Assembly (NCBI GenBank): GCA_002469805.1
Contig: DKNW01000002.1
Location: forward strand, 1 to 37,596
DNA from: Rhodobiaceae bacterium UBA7378
GTDB lineage: Bacteria > Pseudomonadota > Alphaproteobacteria > RS24
Direction: 5' to 3'
Length of the DNA stretch: 37,596 nucleotides
The translations under genes and the position numbers were made by a program. Below the pieces are notes generated by a model, which was not told where the DNA came from, ran no database searches, and saw nothing but the letters and a program-made list of their open reading frames with translations. Positions 8,695 through 17,775 of this stretch are shown one piece after another (within the stretch, counting starts at the first letter, position 1; each line of letters opens with the position of its first letter).

Positions 8695-8785
8695 ATATTA
8701 GGCAATAATCTGTTATTTGTTGTTGGCTTCCTTGTTTTGTAGAACAAAGTCTACAGAGTCCTATCAAACCAAGGAAAAGTGCCTC

Positions 8786-9766
8786 ATGGCCCCACCCCCT
8801 GCAACCATAGCTCAAATTCACGAGCGTTTTCCAGCCGTTGAAAGCGTTGGAATGCCGGTTGGTCAGCAATTGGGTGTGCGTCAGACGACTTTGTCGCAAA
8901 AGGTCATGTGTCGCGGCATTGGTTTGCATTCCGGTTCCGATGTCACCATGCGCCTGCTCCCTGCAGCGGCTGATACTGGCATTGTGTTTATTCGTTCTGA
9001 TATAGCTAATCGCGATGAGGCGTCAATTCCTGCCTTGTTTGGCAGTGTATGCGATGTCACCTTGTCGACGAAAATCGGTAATAGCCATGGTCACGTCGTT
9101 GGCACGGTTGAGCATTTACTGGCGGCACTGGCTGGCCTGCGTGTTGATAATGTTATTGTCGAGGTTGATGGCCCCGAAGTGCCAATTATGGATGGCAGCG
9201 CCCAGCCCTTTATCGAATTGGTTCACCAGGCAGGGATCACTACACTCGATGAAGGGCGTCGCGCTCTGCGTGTGAAGCAGGCAGTACGGGTGAGCAATTC
9301 CGACAGCTATTGTGAACTTCTGCCCGAAGACGGCTGTGTTTTCGAGGCTGAAATTGATTTTCAGAGCTGTGCAATTGGGCGTCAGGCCTATCAGATTGAT
9401 CTCGTCGCTGAGGATTTTGATACGGACGTTGCCGGTGCGCGTACTTTCTGCATGTTGCATCAAGTTGAAGCGATGTATAGCGCTGGTCTTGGTCTTGGCG
9501 GATCGGTAGATAATGCGATTGTGGTCGATGGCGATGTTGTAATGAATGAAGAGGGGCTGCGGTCGCCAAAAGAATTCGTGCAGCACAAACTTCTTGATGC
9601 AATCGGTGATCTGTATCTTCTGGGTCTGCCGCTTATCGGTCGCTATCGTGGCTTCAAATCTGGTCATGCCTTGCATAATAAGTTGCTACATGCGCTCTTC
9701 CTTGAACCTGATGCGTTTGAACTGGTTAGCCTTGCCGACAATGATAAGGTTCTCGCAGCCGAATAA
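8786..9766 (+). CDS. lpxC: LpxC, UDP-3-O-acyl-N-acetylglucosamine deacetylase
   Basis: LpxC is the zinc-dependent deacetylase that catalyses the committed step of lipid A synthesis in the cytoplasm. The 326-residue product has the zinc-ligand helix GTVEHLLAAL (His110), the C-terminal zinc and catalytic segment FVQHKLLDAIGDL, and the substrate region CRGIGLHSG at about residues 42-50. I chose the ATG at 8786 (AAGGA about 10 bases upstream). This gives about 32 residues ahead of the usual LpxC core, so an ATG at 8852 (residue 23) is a possible alternative. The longer frame from 8717 has no support. It follows the ftsZ terminator and a 179-base AT-rich gap, which suggests independent expression. 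Confidence 0.94.
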   Translation: MAPPPATIAQIHERFPAVESVGMPVGQQLGVRQTTLSQKVMCRGIGLHSGSDVTMRLLPAAADTGIVFIRSDIANRDEASIPALFGSVCDVTLSTKIGNSHGHVVGTVEHLLAALAGLRVDNVIVEVDGPEVPIMDGSAQPFIELVHQAGITTLDEGRRALRVKQAVRVSNSDSYCELLPEDGCVFEAEIDFQSCAIGRQAYQIDLVAEDFDTDVAGARTFCMLHQVEAMYSAGLGLGGSVDNAIVVDGDVVMNEEGLRSPKEFVQHKLLDAIGDLYLLGLPLIGRYRGFKSGHALHNKLLHALFLEPDAFELVSLADNDKVLAAE

Positions 9767-9773
9767 TTCGCGC

Positions 9774-9802
9774 AGCTGCAGCACTGAATAATCAGCTTTT
9801 TT
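9774..9802 (+). terminator. Weak terminator-like hairpin after lpxC
   Basis: AGCTG (9774-9778) can pair with CAGCT (9793-9797), directly followed by a run of T residues (to 9802). An alternative inner stem CTGA/TCAG overlaps it. The stem is short and the loop long, so termination would be partial at best. It lies 8 bases after the lpxC stop and before bamD. Confidence 0.35.
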
Positions 9803-9892
9803 GCACCGTCTCCCTACTGGTATCCTCTCCTTCAATGCTGTAAAACAGTTATTCATTTCAGCTCTTGTTGGACCGTGGGGCGCGATCTCATT

Positions 9893-10705
9893 ATGATGTG
9901 GAAACAATTTATAACTGTATGTGCTGTGTGCGGCGTTCTCGCGGCGTGTGGTGCTTCTGATCCAGATGTCGCCGAATATATTGAGCGGCCCGTGGAACAG
10001 ATTTATAATGAGGCTTTCGAGGAACTGGAGCGAGGCAATTATATCAATGCGTCGCTGCAATTTGACGAGGTTGAACGCCAGCATCCTTATTCGATCTGGG
10101 CGCGGCGCGCTATGGTGATGGCGGCTTACACGTATTATCTGCAAAATAAATATGACGAAGCGATCTTGACTGGTCGGCGTTTTCTATCGCTCTACCCCGG
10201 CAATAAGCGCGCGCCATATATCTATTATCTCATTGCCATGTGCCAGTATGAGCGCATCTCCGATGTCAAGCGCGATCAATTAATTACCGAGCTTGCGCAA
10301 GCGGCGCTGGTTGATGTTATACGCCGCTTTCCAGATTCCGATTATGCGCGCGACGCGGTATTGAAACTCGACCTCACAAGCGACCATCTTGCGGGCAAGG
10401 AGATGGATGTCGGGCGCTATTATCTGAAGCGTGGGCATTTTGTGGCCGCGTCGGTACGGTTTTCTAACGTCATTCGCAATTACCCGAGGACGTCGCACGT
10501 GCCTGAAGCCTTGCATCGGTTGACGGAAGTATATGTTTCTCTGGGTGTTGATGCCGAAGCGCAAAATGCAGCGGCTGTGCTTGGCTATAATTATCCAGAT
10601 AGTAGCTGGTACCGCGATAGCTACCGCTTTCTGGTTAAAAACGAGCTGACCCCAAAGGAAAATCCGTCATCCTGGATTAGCAGGGCGCTCGACAAGGTAT
10701 TTTAG
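9893..10705 (+). CDS. bamD: BamD (ComL/YfiO) outer membrane assembly lipoprotein
   Basis: BamD is the essential lipoprotein of the BAM complex, which folds beta-barrel proteins into the outer membrane. The 270-residue product starts with a lipoprotein signal peptide ending in the lipobox LAAC, with Cys19 as the acylated residue. It continues with YIERPVEQIYNEAFEELERGNYINASLQF and further TPR-like helical repeats typical of BamD. I chose the first of two tandem ATGs (9893, 9896), which places the signal peptide correctly. A GTG at 9875 would add six residues and spoil the signal. It sits between lpxC and recN, as in many alphaproteobacteria, and recN starts 9 bases after its stop. Confidence 0.92.
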   Translation: MMWKQFITVCAVCGVLAACGASDPDVAEYIERPVEQIYNEAFEELERGNYINASLQFDEVERQHPYSIWARRAMVMAAYTYYLQNKYDEAILTGRRFLSLYPGNKRAPYIYYLIAMCQYERISDVKRDQLITELAQAALVDVIRRFPDSDYARDAVLKLDLTSDHLAGKEMDVGRYYLKRGHFVAASVRFSNVIRNYPRTSHVPEALHRLTEVYVSLGVDAEAQNAAAVLGYNYPDSSWYRDSYRFLVKNELTPKENPSSWISRALDKVF

Positions 10706-10714
10706 GGGCCGGTG

Positions 10715-12394
10715 ATGCTGGTATCCCTGTCGATCCGCGACATTGTTCTCATCGATAAACTCGATCTCGACTGGCATGGAAATCTGTGCACGCTCACTGG
10801 TGAAACCGGCGCAGGCAAATCCATTCTATTGGATGCGCTGGGCCTGGCGCTTGGCGCACGTGGTGATGCCGGGCTTGTACGAACCGGTGCATCGCAGGGA
10901 AGTGTTACCGCCGTCTTTGATATTAGCGCCAATGCTGCGGCGCGCGCTATTCTCGACGAAAACGGTTTGGACACGGGAGACAATGAAAACGAATTGATAT
11001 TGCGGCGCGTGCAGACGAGCGATGGACGAAGCCGCGCTTTTTGCAATGACGCGCCGGTCAGCGTTGGTTTGTTGTCTGAGTTGGGCGGTGTGCTCATCGA
11101 AATCCACGGACAAAACGAAAGCCAGGCGCTCACTGACACCCGCACGCAACGCCGCTTGCTAGACCAGTTTGGTGGCCTTGAGGCGCAGGTGCGTGACCTG
11201 TCGGCGCTTTATGCCAATAAGCAGCACTTACAAAAAAGTCTCGCGGCGCATCGCGACGCGCTGACGCGGGCAGCAGCGGAGACCGATTATCTGACAAATG
11301 CCGTGGCTGAATTGCAGACGCTGGACGCTCAAACCGGGGAAGAAGAAGTGCTAGCTGACCAGCGCACATTGCTGATGAATGCGGAAAAAATTGCTGCAGA
11401 CCTCGCTGAGGCGCAAGGTTTTCTGGGTGGGGAAAGTGGTGTGGAAACGGCCTTAAACGCAGCGCTGCGACGCCTAGAACGCGCCGCACCAGAAGCAGCA
11501 GGGCGGCTGGACGCTGCTGTTACCGCGCTGGACCGTGCGCTCATTGAGGCGGCGGAGGCACGCGATGCGCTGCGTTTGGCTGCCAGTGAAATTTTGCATG
11601 ATCCCGCAACGCTAGCACAAGTGGAAGATCGACTGTTTGCTTTACGGGCCGCGGCGCGCAAGCACAATGTAACATGCAATGACCTGCCGGATGTATTGGC
11701 TCAGTTGTCGGGACAGTTGAGTGATATTGATGGCGGCACCGATCGCCTTGCTGAAATGGAGGCGGAATATCACCGTGCCGAGGCTGCCTATCGTACATTG
11801 GCAGAGTCAATATCTGCGGCACGGATTTCAGCAGCGACACAGCTGGATGTGCGGGTCAATAATGAACTGGTACCTCTTAAGCTGGATGGTGGGCGGTTTT
11901 CGACCTGCGTTGATGTGCTACCAGTAAATGATGGCGGTGCCGATGGTATCGACCGCGTGACTTTTGAGGCATCGACCAATCCGGGCATGGCACCGGGGCC
12001 GATTGCGAAAATTGCCTCGGGTGGTGAATTGGCGCGCTTCATGCTTGCGCTGAAAGTGTGTCTCTCCGAAAGCGGCCAGAGCCGTTCCTTGATATTTGAC
12101 GAAGTTGATGCGGGCGTTGGCGGGGCTGTTGCTGAGGCGGTCGGTGTGCGCTTACATAAATTGGCGCAAACGGGTCAGGTGCTGGTTGTAACCCACTCAC
12201 CGCAAGTGGCAGCGCGGGGTGACTATCACTGGAAGGTGATGAAAACCGCCGATGCCGAAACTGCCGTGACCCGTGTTGATCCGCTTGATGCCGAGGCACG
12301 GCTTGAAGAGGTTGCCCGCATGTTGTCGGGAGCTAGTGTTACACCGGAGGCGCGCGCGGCTGCCGGCAAATTGCTTGAAGCGGAGACGACATGA
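10715..12394 (+). CDS. recN: DNA repair protein RecN
   Basis: RecN is an SMC-like ATPase acting early in double-strand break repair. The 559-residue protein has the Walker A motif GETGAGKS at residues 29-36. The central part (about 160-370) is Ala/Leu/Glu-rich and consistent with the RecN coiled coil. The C-terminal ABC half contains IASGGELARFMLALK (signature), LIFDEVDAGVGG (Walker B) and VTHSPQVAARGD. I favour the ATG at 10715 over the adjacent GTG at 10712 because AGGGG lies 6 bases upstream of it. The stop overlaps the ligA start in ATGA, so the two repair genes are probably coupled. Confidence 0.95.
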   Translation: MLVSLSIRDIVLIDKLDLDWHGNLCTLTGETGAGKSILLDALGLALGARGDAGLVRTGASQGSVTAVFDISANAAARAILDENGLDTGDNENELILRRVQTSDGRSRAFCNDAPVSVGLLSELGGVLIEIHGQNESQALTDTRTQRRLLDQFGGLEAQVRDLSALYANKQHLQKSLAAHRDALTRAAAETDYLTNAVAELQTLDAQTGEEEVLADQRTLLMNAEKIAADLAEAQGFLGGESGVETALNAALRRLERAAPEAAGRLDAAVTALDRALIEAAEARDALRLAASEILHDPATLAQVEDRLFALRAAARKHNVTCNDLPDVLAQLSGQLSDIDGGTDRLAEMEAEYHRAEAAYRTLAESISAARISAATQLDVRVNNELVPLKLDGGRFSTCVDVLPVNDGGADGIDRVTFEASTNPGMAPGPIAKIASGGELARFMLALKVCLSESGQSRSLIFDEVDAGVGGAVAEAVGVRLHKLAQTGQVLVVTHSPQVAARGDYHWKVMKTADAETAVTRVDPLDAEARLEEVARMLSGASVTPEARAAAGKLLEAETT

Positions 12395-14514
12395 GCCGTG
12401 CAAAACCGATCGGGAATCTTTCGCGTGCCGAAGCCGCAGAAGAGCTTGAGCAGTTGGCGCAGGAAATCAAGGCTCATGATGCCGCTTATCATCAGCAGGA
12501 TGCGCCCCGCATTTCTGACGCTGACTACGACGCAATGCGACGGCGCAATGACGATATCGAGGCCCGGTTTCCTGATCTGAAAAGAGCCGATAGCCCTGCG
12601 GATATGGTGGGGGCAGCTCCTGCGCAGGGATTTGCAAAGGTGACACACGTAATGCCAATGCTCTCGCTTGGCAACGCGTTTAATGCCGACGATATCAATG
12701 ATTTTATCCAGCGGGTGCGTAAATTTTTGAGCCTCGCTGACGTTGCACCCTTGCCCCTGACATCTGAGCCCAAAATCGACGGCTTGTCGGCTGCGCTGCG
12801 CTACGAGCAGGGCGTTCTTGTGCAGGGTGCGACACGCGGCGACGGACGCGTGGGTGAAAACATTACTGCTAATCTTAAAACGGTGGTGGGCATACCTCAT
12901 ACGCTTCCCTCTGGTGCGCCCGATATTGTCGAAGTGCGCGGTGAAGTCTATATGAGCGCTGATGACTTCGCGGGTCTCAATAGTCGACAAGCAGAAGCTG
13001 GAAGACCTGAATTTGCCAATCCGCGCAACGCCGCCGCCGGCAGTCTGCGCCAGCTTGATCCGGCGGTTACAGCGACACGGCCCTTGCAGTTTTTTGCCTA
13101 TGCTTGGGGTGAAATGTCGTACATGCCCGCTGACAGCCAGGCCGGTATGGTTCGTCAGTTCGCTGATTGGGGCTTTACCACCAACCCGGAATTTCGTGTA
13201 TGCGCGGGTGCGAATGAGTTACTGGCTCACTGGCAAAGTATTGAGGCGCGCCGTGCCGTGCTCGGCTATGATGTGGACGGCATGGTCTATAAGGTCGATG
13301 CGCTTGATTATCAAGCTCGGTTGGGTTTTGTATCCCGTGCACCACGCTGGGCTATTGCCCATAAATTTCCCGCGGAGCAGGCGACCACAGTGTTGCTGGA
13401 TATTGATATCCAGGTGGGGCGGACGGGTGCGTTGACGCCGGTTGCAAAATTGCAGGAGGTGACCGTGGGCGGCGTACGGGTGAGCAATGCGACTTTACAT
13501 AATGCAGATGAGATTTCCCGTAAGGACGTGCGCATTGGCGATACAGTGGTGGTGCAGCGGGCGGGCGATGTTATTCCCCAGATTGTGCGTGTTGTGGAAG
13601 ATGCACGCCCTGCCAACGCTGTGCCTTTTGTGTTTCCCGATAAATGCCCGGCCTGTCAGTCTGCGACAACCCGTGAATTGCGCGAGGATGGTGATACGGA
13701 TGTCGTGACACGATGCACCGGCGGGCTATCTTGCAGTGCGCAAGCGCGCGAAAGGTTGAAGCATTTCGTGTCCCGTCCGGCACTTGATGTTGAAGGGTTG
13801 GGCAATAAGCAGATCGACGATTATTGGGATGCCGGTCTGGTGCGAACGCCCGCCGATATTTTCCTACTGCGGGAGAGATATACCGATAACCCCCCAGAGT
13901 TCTGGCGCTATACCTCTGGCTCGCGCGAGAAAATCGGTGCGCTAAAAGATAGTGTTGTGAAGTTGTTTGATGCGATTGATCAACGGCGCGCAGTTGACTT
14001 CGATCGGTTCATCTTTGGGCTGGGTATCCGGCATGTGGGCGAGACAACCGCTCGCCTTCTAGCGCGGCATTTCAAAACTGTCACGGCATTTCAGGCAGGT
14101 GGTATCGCATTGGCGGCTGACGTGCCCGATATGCGCGAGGCGTTAGAAGATATTGACGGGGTAGGAAAAACGCTTGTTGATGCGCTGGCGCAATTTTTTG
14201 CACTGCCGGAAAATATCGAGATGCTGGATGCACTTGTGCGTGCTGGGGTCGCGCCAACGCCGCCGGTTGAAGTGTCTGGGGACAGCGAAATAACCGGCAA
14301 AACCATTGTGTTCACCGGCACGCTGGAGAGCGTATCACGAGCCGAAGCCAAAGCCCGCGCTGAGGCTTTGGGTGCACGTGTGGCAGGCAGTGTTTCAGCC
14401 AAGACGGATATTGTGGTCGCCGGTGCCGGTGCTGGTTCCAAACGTAAGAAGGCTGAAGAATTGGGCTTGATTATTTTAGACGAGCAAGCGTGGCTAGATC
14501 TCGCCAGTAGGTGA
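12391..14514 (+). CDS. ligA: NAD-dependent DNA ligase LigA
   Basis: LigA seals nicks during replication and repair using NAD+. The 707-residue protein has all the expected domains. The N-terminal Ia region contains YHQQDAPRISDADYD (NMN binding). The adenylation domain has catalytic Lys128 in KIDG, and the OB fold follows. A four-cysteine zinc finger contains CPAC and then CTGGLSC. Helix-hairpin-helix repeats follow (FGLGIRHVGETTARLLA). A C-terminal BRCT domain begins near GKTIVFTGTLESVSR. The length is slightly above that of E. coli LigA (671). The ATG overlaps the recN stop. The gene is convergent with the next gene, whose stop lies only 14 bases beyond, with no clear terminator between them. 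Confidence 0.96.
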   Translation: MSRAKPIGNLSRAEAAEELEQLAQEIKAHDAAYHQQDAPRISDADYDAMRRRNDDIEARFPDLKRADSPADMVGAAPAQGFAKVTHVMPMLSLGNAFNADDINDFIQRVRKFLSLADVAPLPLTSEPKIDGLSAALRYEQGVLVQGATRGDGRVGENITANLKTVVGIPHTLPSGAPDIVEVRGEVYMSADDFAGLNSRQAEAGRPEFANPRNAAAGSLRQLDPAVTATRPLQFFAYAWGEMSYMPADSQAGMVRQFADWGFTTNPEFRVCAGANELLAHWQSIEARRAVLGYDVDGMVYKVDALDYQARLGFVSRAPRWAIAHKFPAEQATTVLLDIDIQVGRTGALTPVAKLQEVTVGGVRVSNATLHNADEISRKDVRIGDTVVVQRAGDVIPQIVRVVEDARPANAVPFVFPDKCPACQSATTRELREDGDTDVVTRCTGGLSCSAQARERLKHFVSRPALDVEGLGNKQIDDYWDAGLVRTPADIFLLRERYTDNPPEFWRYTSGSREKIGALKDSVVKLFDAIDQRRAVDFDRFIFGLGIRHVGETTARLLARHFKTVTAFQAGGIALAADVPDMREALEDIDGVGKTLVDALAQFFALPENIEMLDALVRAGVAPTPPVEVSGDSEITGKTIVFTGTLESVSRAEAKARAEALGARVAGSVSAKTDIVVAGAGAGSKRKKAEELGLIILDEQAWLDLASR

Positions 14515-14528
14515 ATATTCGTAGGCGT

Positions 14529-14987
14529 TTAGCGTGTCTGGTTCCATCGTGCTGCACGCACGGCGGCATTTCGTGCTGGTTGTTGGGGCGCCGTCACGGG
14601 CGTTTCACCGTCTAGCGGCCAGCCATGTTCGATACCCCAGGAAAAACATCGCTTTTGTTCGGCAGCGATAAAAGCGGATATCCCCTTTTCTGACGGCGCG
14701 GTAGGACCAAGGGCGCGTATGATCTGGCGATGTCTTCGCTTGGTATGCTTGCCAGTGGCGACTTCTTTACGCGAAACAGCCAGAAGCGGAAACATCGGCC
14801 TGTCATGTTCGAAGGCAGCATGTGTTAGGCGATCGAGATGGCGCATCAGCAGACTGGAAGCATAGGACCAATCCTGATCTGCAATACCCTGTGCCCGATT
14901 AATCTTTTGATAGGAGATAAATTCCTGTCGCCGCGCAGTCCACATCAGGTGTTCAAGTGTCAAATCGTTTTGGAAATAATAATGCAT
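14529..14987 (-). CDS. Uncharacterised small protein (152 aa)
   Basis: I do not recognise a named family. The product is basic in its middle (KHTKRRHRQIIR), rich in Trp/His/Arg, and has no signal peptide or membrane segment, so it is probably cytoplasmic. A segment with RPMFPLLAVSR after predicted helices is the most distinctive part. The start is uncertain. I chose the ATG at 14987 with a weak AAGG 7 bases upstream. A GTG at 15050 would add 21 residues. It stands alone between convergent ligA and the end of the pepP-like gene on the same strand, behind a 130-base gap. Coding is supported by an uninterrupted frame without an overlapping competing gene, but function is unknown. Confidence 0.6.
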   Translation of the reverse strand: MHYYFQNDLTLEHLMWTARRQEFISYQKINRAQGIADQDWSYASSLLMRHLDRLTHAAFEHDRPMFPLLAVSRKEVATGKHTKRRHRQIIRALGPTAPSEKGISAFIAAEQKRCFSWGIEHGWPLDGETPVTAPQQPARNAAVRAARWNQTR

Positions 14988-15071
14988 GGGGTTGCCTTTG
15001 TTTTTATGCGCTACAAATAGATGATTGAGAATTAGCGCGCTAGCATCCACAGGTTGTATATAAAATTACAT

Positions 15072-15090
15072 ATACCACCCAGTTGGGTAT
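15072..15090. promoter_or_regulatory. Imperfect palindrome upstream of the uncharacterised gene
   Basis: The 19 bases from ATACC (15072-15076) to GGTAT (15086-15090) contain nested symmetry: ACCCA/TGGGT around a 2-base centre, and ATACC/GGTAT as outer arms shifted by a small insertion. It lies about 85-103 bases upstream of the ATG at 14987, where an operator for that gene could sit. No regulator is recognised and the call is tentative. Confidence 0.2.
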
Positions 15091-15117
15091 GATCTAAGTC
15101 AGCTGATTTGTTTTAGG

Positions 15118-16926
15118 TTATCGGATTGGGCGGCACGCTTTTTTTAGCCAACCGGCGACTTTATCATCCACCCGCGGGCCTACTTTTTCCAAAACTGTTG
15201 TGTGATAGGTGTTCAACCAGTTTTTCTCGTCTGTCGTCAGCGCGCTTATATCGATTAAACGCCGGTCAATCGGCGCCAATGTCAGCGGTTCAAATTCCAG
15301 CATATCGCGATGCTTGTCGCCCTTGGCCTTTGCTGGGCGTACGTATTGCAGGTTCTCAATGCGGATACCAAAGCGACCTTCCGCATAATACCCTGGCTCG
15401 TTCGATACAATCATACCCGGCGCAAGCGGCACCAATCCACCTTTGGAGATACGCTGTGGCCCCTCGTGCACGGAGAGATAACTGCCGACGCCATGGCCGG
15501 TGCCGTGGTCGAAATCCTGCCCCGCCATCCAGAGTGGCCCGCGCGCCAGCGTATCCAGTTGCATCCCGTTTGTGCCGGTTGGAAATCGCGCAGCGGCAAG
15601 GGCAATATGACCTCTTAATACGCGTGTAAATGCATCGATTGCACCCACCGGTGGTGGCTTGTTTCCAATGATAACCGTGCGTGTCACATCCGTTGTGCCG
15701 TCAATATATTGCCCGCCACTGTCAACCAGATAAAGATCGCCATTGCGCAGCTCGCGATTGGTCGCATGGGTCACACGATAATGCACAATGGCACCATTAG
15801 GCCCACTGCCGGAAATCGTATCAAAACTCAGATCGCGCAGCTTGCCGGTCTCAATGCGTAAGGCCTCGACTTTGCGCGCTGCGTCAATTTCCGTCAGCTT
15901 GCCGCGCCCAGCATGGTTGTCTAACCAGCAGAGAAATCTGCAAAGCGCGGTTGCGTCTCTGAGATGGGCGGCTTTTGCGCCGCGAATTTCGGCGGGTGTT
16001 TTGCGGGCTTTGGCGTGGGTGCATAAGTCCTCACCATGAGATATTTCGGCCTGCGTTAGATGAGCGGTAAACCATATGGGTGTCGTATTAGGATCGAGGC
16101 GCACGCAGCCCTTTAGTTTTGTTAACGCGGTCGCGAGTTTGTCGGGGGCGTGCAGCATTACCTTATCACCAATATGCTCGCGCGTGTTTTTGTCGACGCG
16201 CTGCGGCGCGATAAACCAGTCGAAACGCCCGCTTTGGGCCAGTATGCCGAATGAAAGAGCAAATGGTGTGTGGGGAACATCATCGCCGCGTATGTTCAGC
16301 AACCATGCGATATTCTCCGGCTGTGTGACAAGCATGGCCGATTGACCATCATCCGCGAGCTGGCGGCCAAGTTTGCGGCGTTTATCAAACGAGTTGATGC
16401 CAGCGAGCCGTTCGGGGTGCGCGATGACGGCGGTATCAGGAAGCGGCGGTCTATCGGACCAAATACTGTCAATGAGGTTTTCTTCGACAAAATCAATCTC
16501 GCATTGCGTGCGTTGTGCCAGCAGTTCAAAATGTCCGGCAAAGGCCAGCGAATGTAGCTGTGGGTCGAGGCCAATGCGCTGGTTTTTTCGTAAGTGTTTC
16601 TCCAGCCATTTGGTCGGGCCGGTTTCGGCAATCGGCACGATCTCGAAAAGTTTTGTGTCAACTTGATCGGGCGCCTGCAAAATATATCGCCCGTCAACGA
16701 ATATGGCCGCGCGGCGCGCCATAATCACGGCCAGACCTGCCGATCCACCAAAGCCAGTCAACCATTTGAGCCGCTCGTTTGCGGCAGGCACATACTCGCC
16801 CTGAAAAGCATCCTCACGCGGCACAATAAACGCATCGATGTTTTGCACTGCCATTCTCTGGCGTAGCATTTTCAGCTTCGCGCGACTGCCGGATAAATCT
16901 TTATGGTCTTCAAAGTCCTGAAACAT
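15118..16926 (-). CDS. Aminopeptidase P family (M24) Xaa-Pro aminopeptidase
   Basis: This is a metallopeptidase of the creatinase fold that removes N-terminal residues preceding proline. At 602 residues it is the long, three-domain form: two creatinase-like N-terminal domains, the catalytic M24 pita-bread domain, and a C-terminal M24_C extension. Metal ligands are visible as Asp402 (LVDSGG), Asp413 (TTDVTR), His478 (HGTGHGVG), Glu510 (NEPGYY) and Glu524 (IENLQYV), so the dinuclear site looks intact. There is no signal peptide, so it is probably cytoplasmic. The ATG is 10 bases downstream of the prmA stop, so pcrA, prmA and this gene probably form one operon on the minus strand. Eukaryotic XPNPEP1-like proteins share this architecture. 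Confidence 0.93.
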   Translation of the reverse strand: MFQDFEDHKDLSGSRAKLKMLRQRMAVQNIDAFIVPREDAFQGEYVPAANERLKWLTGFGGSAGLAVIMARRAAIFVDGRYILQAPDQVDTKLFEIVPIAETGPTKWLEKHLRKNQRIGLDPQLHSLAFAGHFELLAQRTQCEIDFVEENLIDSIWSDRPPLPDTAVIAHPERLAGINSFDKRRKLGRQLADDGQSAMLVTQPENIAWLLNIRGDDVPHTPFALSFGILAQSGRFDWFIAPQRVDKNTREHIGDKVMLHAPDKLATALTKLKGCVRLDPNTTPIWFTAHLTQAEISHGEDLCTHAKARKTPAEIRGAKAAHLRDATALCRFLCWLDNHAGRGKLTEIDAARKVEALRIETGKLRDLSFDTISGSGPNGAIVHYRVTHATNRELRNGDLYLVDSGGQYIDGTTDVTRTVIIGNKPPPVGAIDAFTRVLRGHIALAAARFPTGTNGMQLDTLARGPLWMAGQDFDHGTGHGVGSYLSVHEGPQRISKGGLVPLAPGMIVSNEPGYYAEGRFGIRIENLQYVRPAKAKGDKHRDMLEFEPLTLAPIDRRLIDISALTTDEKNWLNTYHTTVLEKVGPRVDDKVAGWLKKACRPIR

Positions 16927-16936
16927 AGCCGCAATC

Positions 16937-17767
16937 CTAACGCTGAAACAGCAGGCTCGTCCATGGGCCTAGGCGAATATCTTTGCACAAAATCAGACCA
17001 GCCTGCCGATAGCGGGCAATGATGCGCTGTCGTTGCTCGTGAAGCAGCCCTGACAGAATGACTTGTCCGGCAGGAGCCAATTGCGCTGCGATGGCTGGTG
17101 CGAGGTTGAATAGAGGCGCCGCCAGAATATTTGCCATGATGAGATTATACGGACCAGCTTGGCGCGCCGCACGATGGGCGAGGCCTGCGCAACATACCGG
17201 AGTAATGTGTCGGGGTAGGGTGTTGAGCTTAAAATTTTGGGTCGCGACGCGCACTGCTTCTGGATCATTATCGCTGGCAAAAATTCGTCGACAACCGGCC
17301 TTCGCTGCCGCTATCGCTAAAACTCCGGATCCGGTGCCGATATCAGCACACGCGTCGGGCACGCCCTTCTTCAAAACATTAGCCAGTAGATGCAAACAGC
17401 CCTGCGTCGTGTCGTGATGTCCGGACCCAAACGCCATGCCCGCTTCCATTTCAATATGGTGGCGCGCGCGCCGCCAGCGGGGTCTATCGTGATTGCCGAA
17501 TAGAAAAAACGGCGCGACGGGCACGGGCGGCAGGTTCTGCTGGCTGCGTGTCACCCAATCTTCATCGGGCACGCTGACGACAGTAAAATCGATATGGGGA
17601 AAAGGCAGGACGTCGAAATACGGCGGGGCAGTGAAATACGCCTCGATCCGCGTACCGTCCGCGTCGGGAAGCCCGACGGCTTGCGCTACAGCACCAGATG
17701 CTTCGAAAAACTGCTCGGCGAGATCAGGCGCTTTTGTTGTCACGCAGGCTTTAAAGCTTTCGGGCAT
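16937..17767 (-). CDS. prmA: PrmA, ribosomal protein L11 methyltransferase
   Basis: PrmA methylates lysines and the N-terminus of ribosomal protein L11 using S-adenosylmethionine. The 276-residue product has a divergent N-terminal substrate domain, then MAFGSGHHDTTQGCL (residues 111-125). The SAM-binding motif DIGTGSGVL follows at residues 142-150, then the acidic motif FASDND and the LIMANILAAPL segment typical of PrmA. The length is a little under E. coli PrmA (293). It starts 8 bases after the pcrA stop and ends 10 bases before the aminopeptidase gene. The pcrA-prmA-pepP order on one strand points to cotranscription. Confidence 0.92.
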   Translation of the reverse strand: MPESFKACVTTKAPDLAEQFFEASGAVAQAVGLPDADGTRIEAYFTAPPYFDVLPFPHIDFTVVSVPDEDWVTRSQQNLPPVPVAPFFLFGNHDRPRWRRARHHIEMEAGMAFGSGHHDTTQGCLHLLANVLKKGVPDACADIGTGSGVLAIAAAKAGCRRIFASDNDPEAVRVATQNFKLNTLPRHITPVCCAGLAHRAARQAGPYNLIMANILAAPLFNLAPAIAAQLAPAGQVILSGLLHEQRQRIIARYRQAGLILCKDIRLGPWTSLLFQR

Positions 17768-17775
17768 GTGCCGCG

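Noticed and set aside
12226..12990. Open frame of 254 codons antisense to the recN-ligA junction
   Set aside because: It crosses two conserved genes on the other strand and has no recognisable domain or ribosome binding site.
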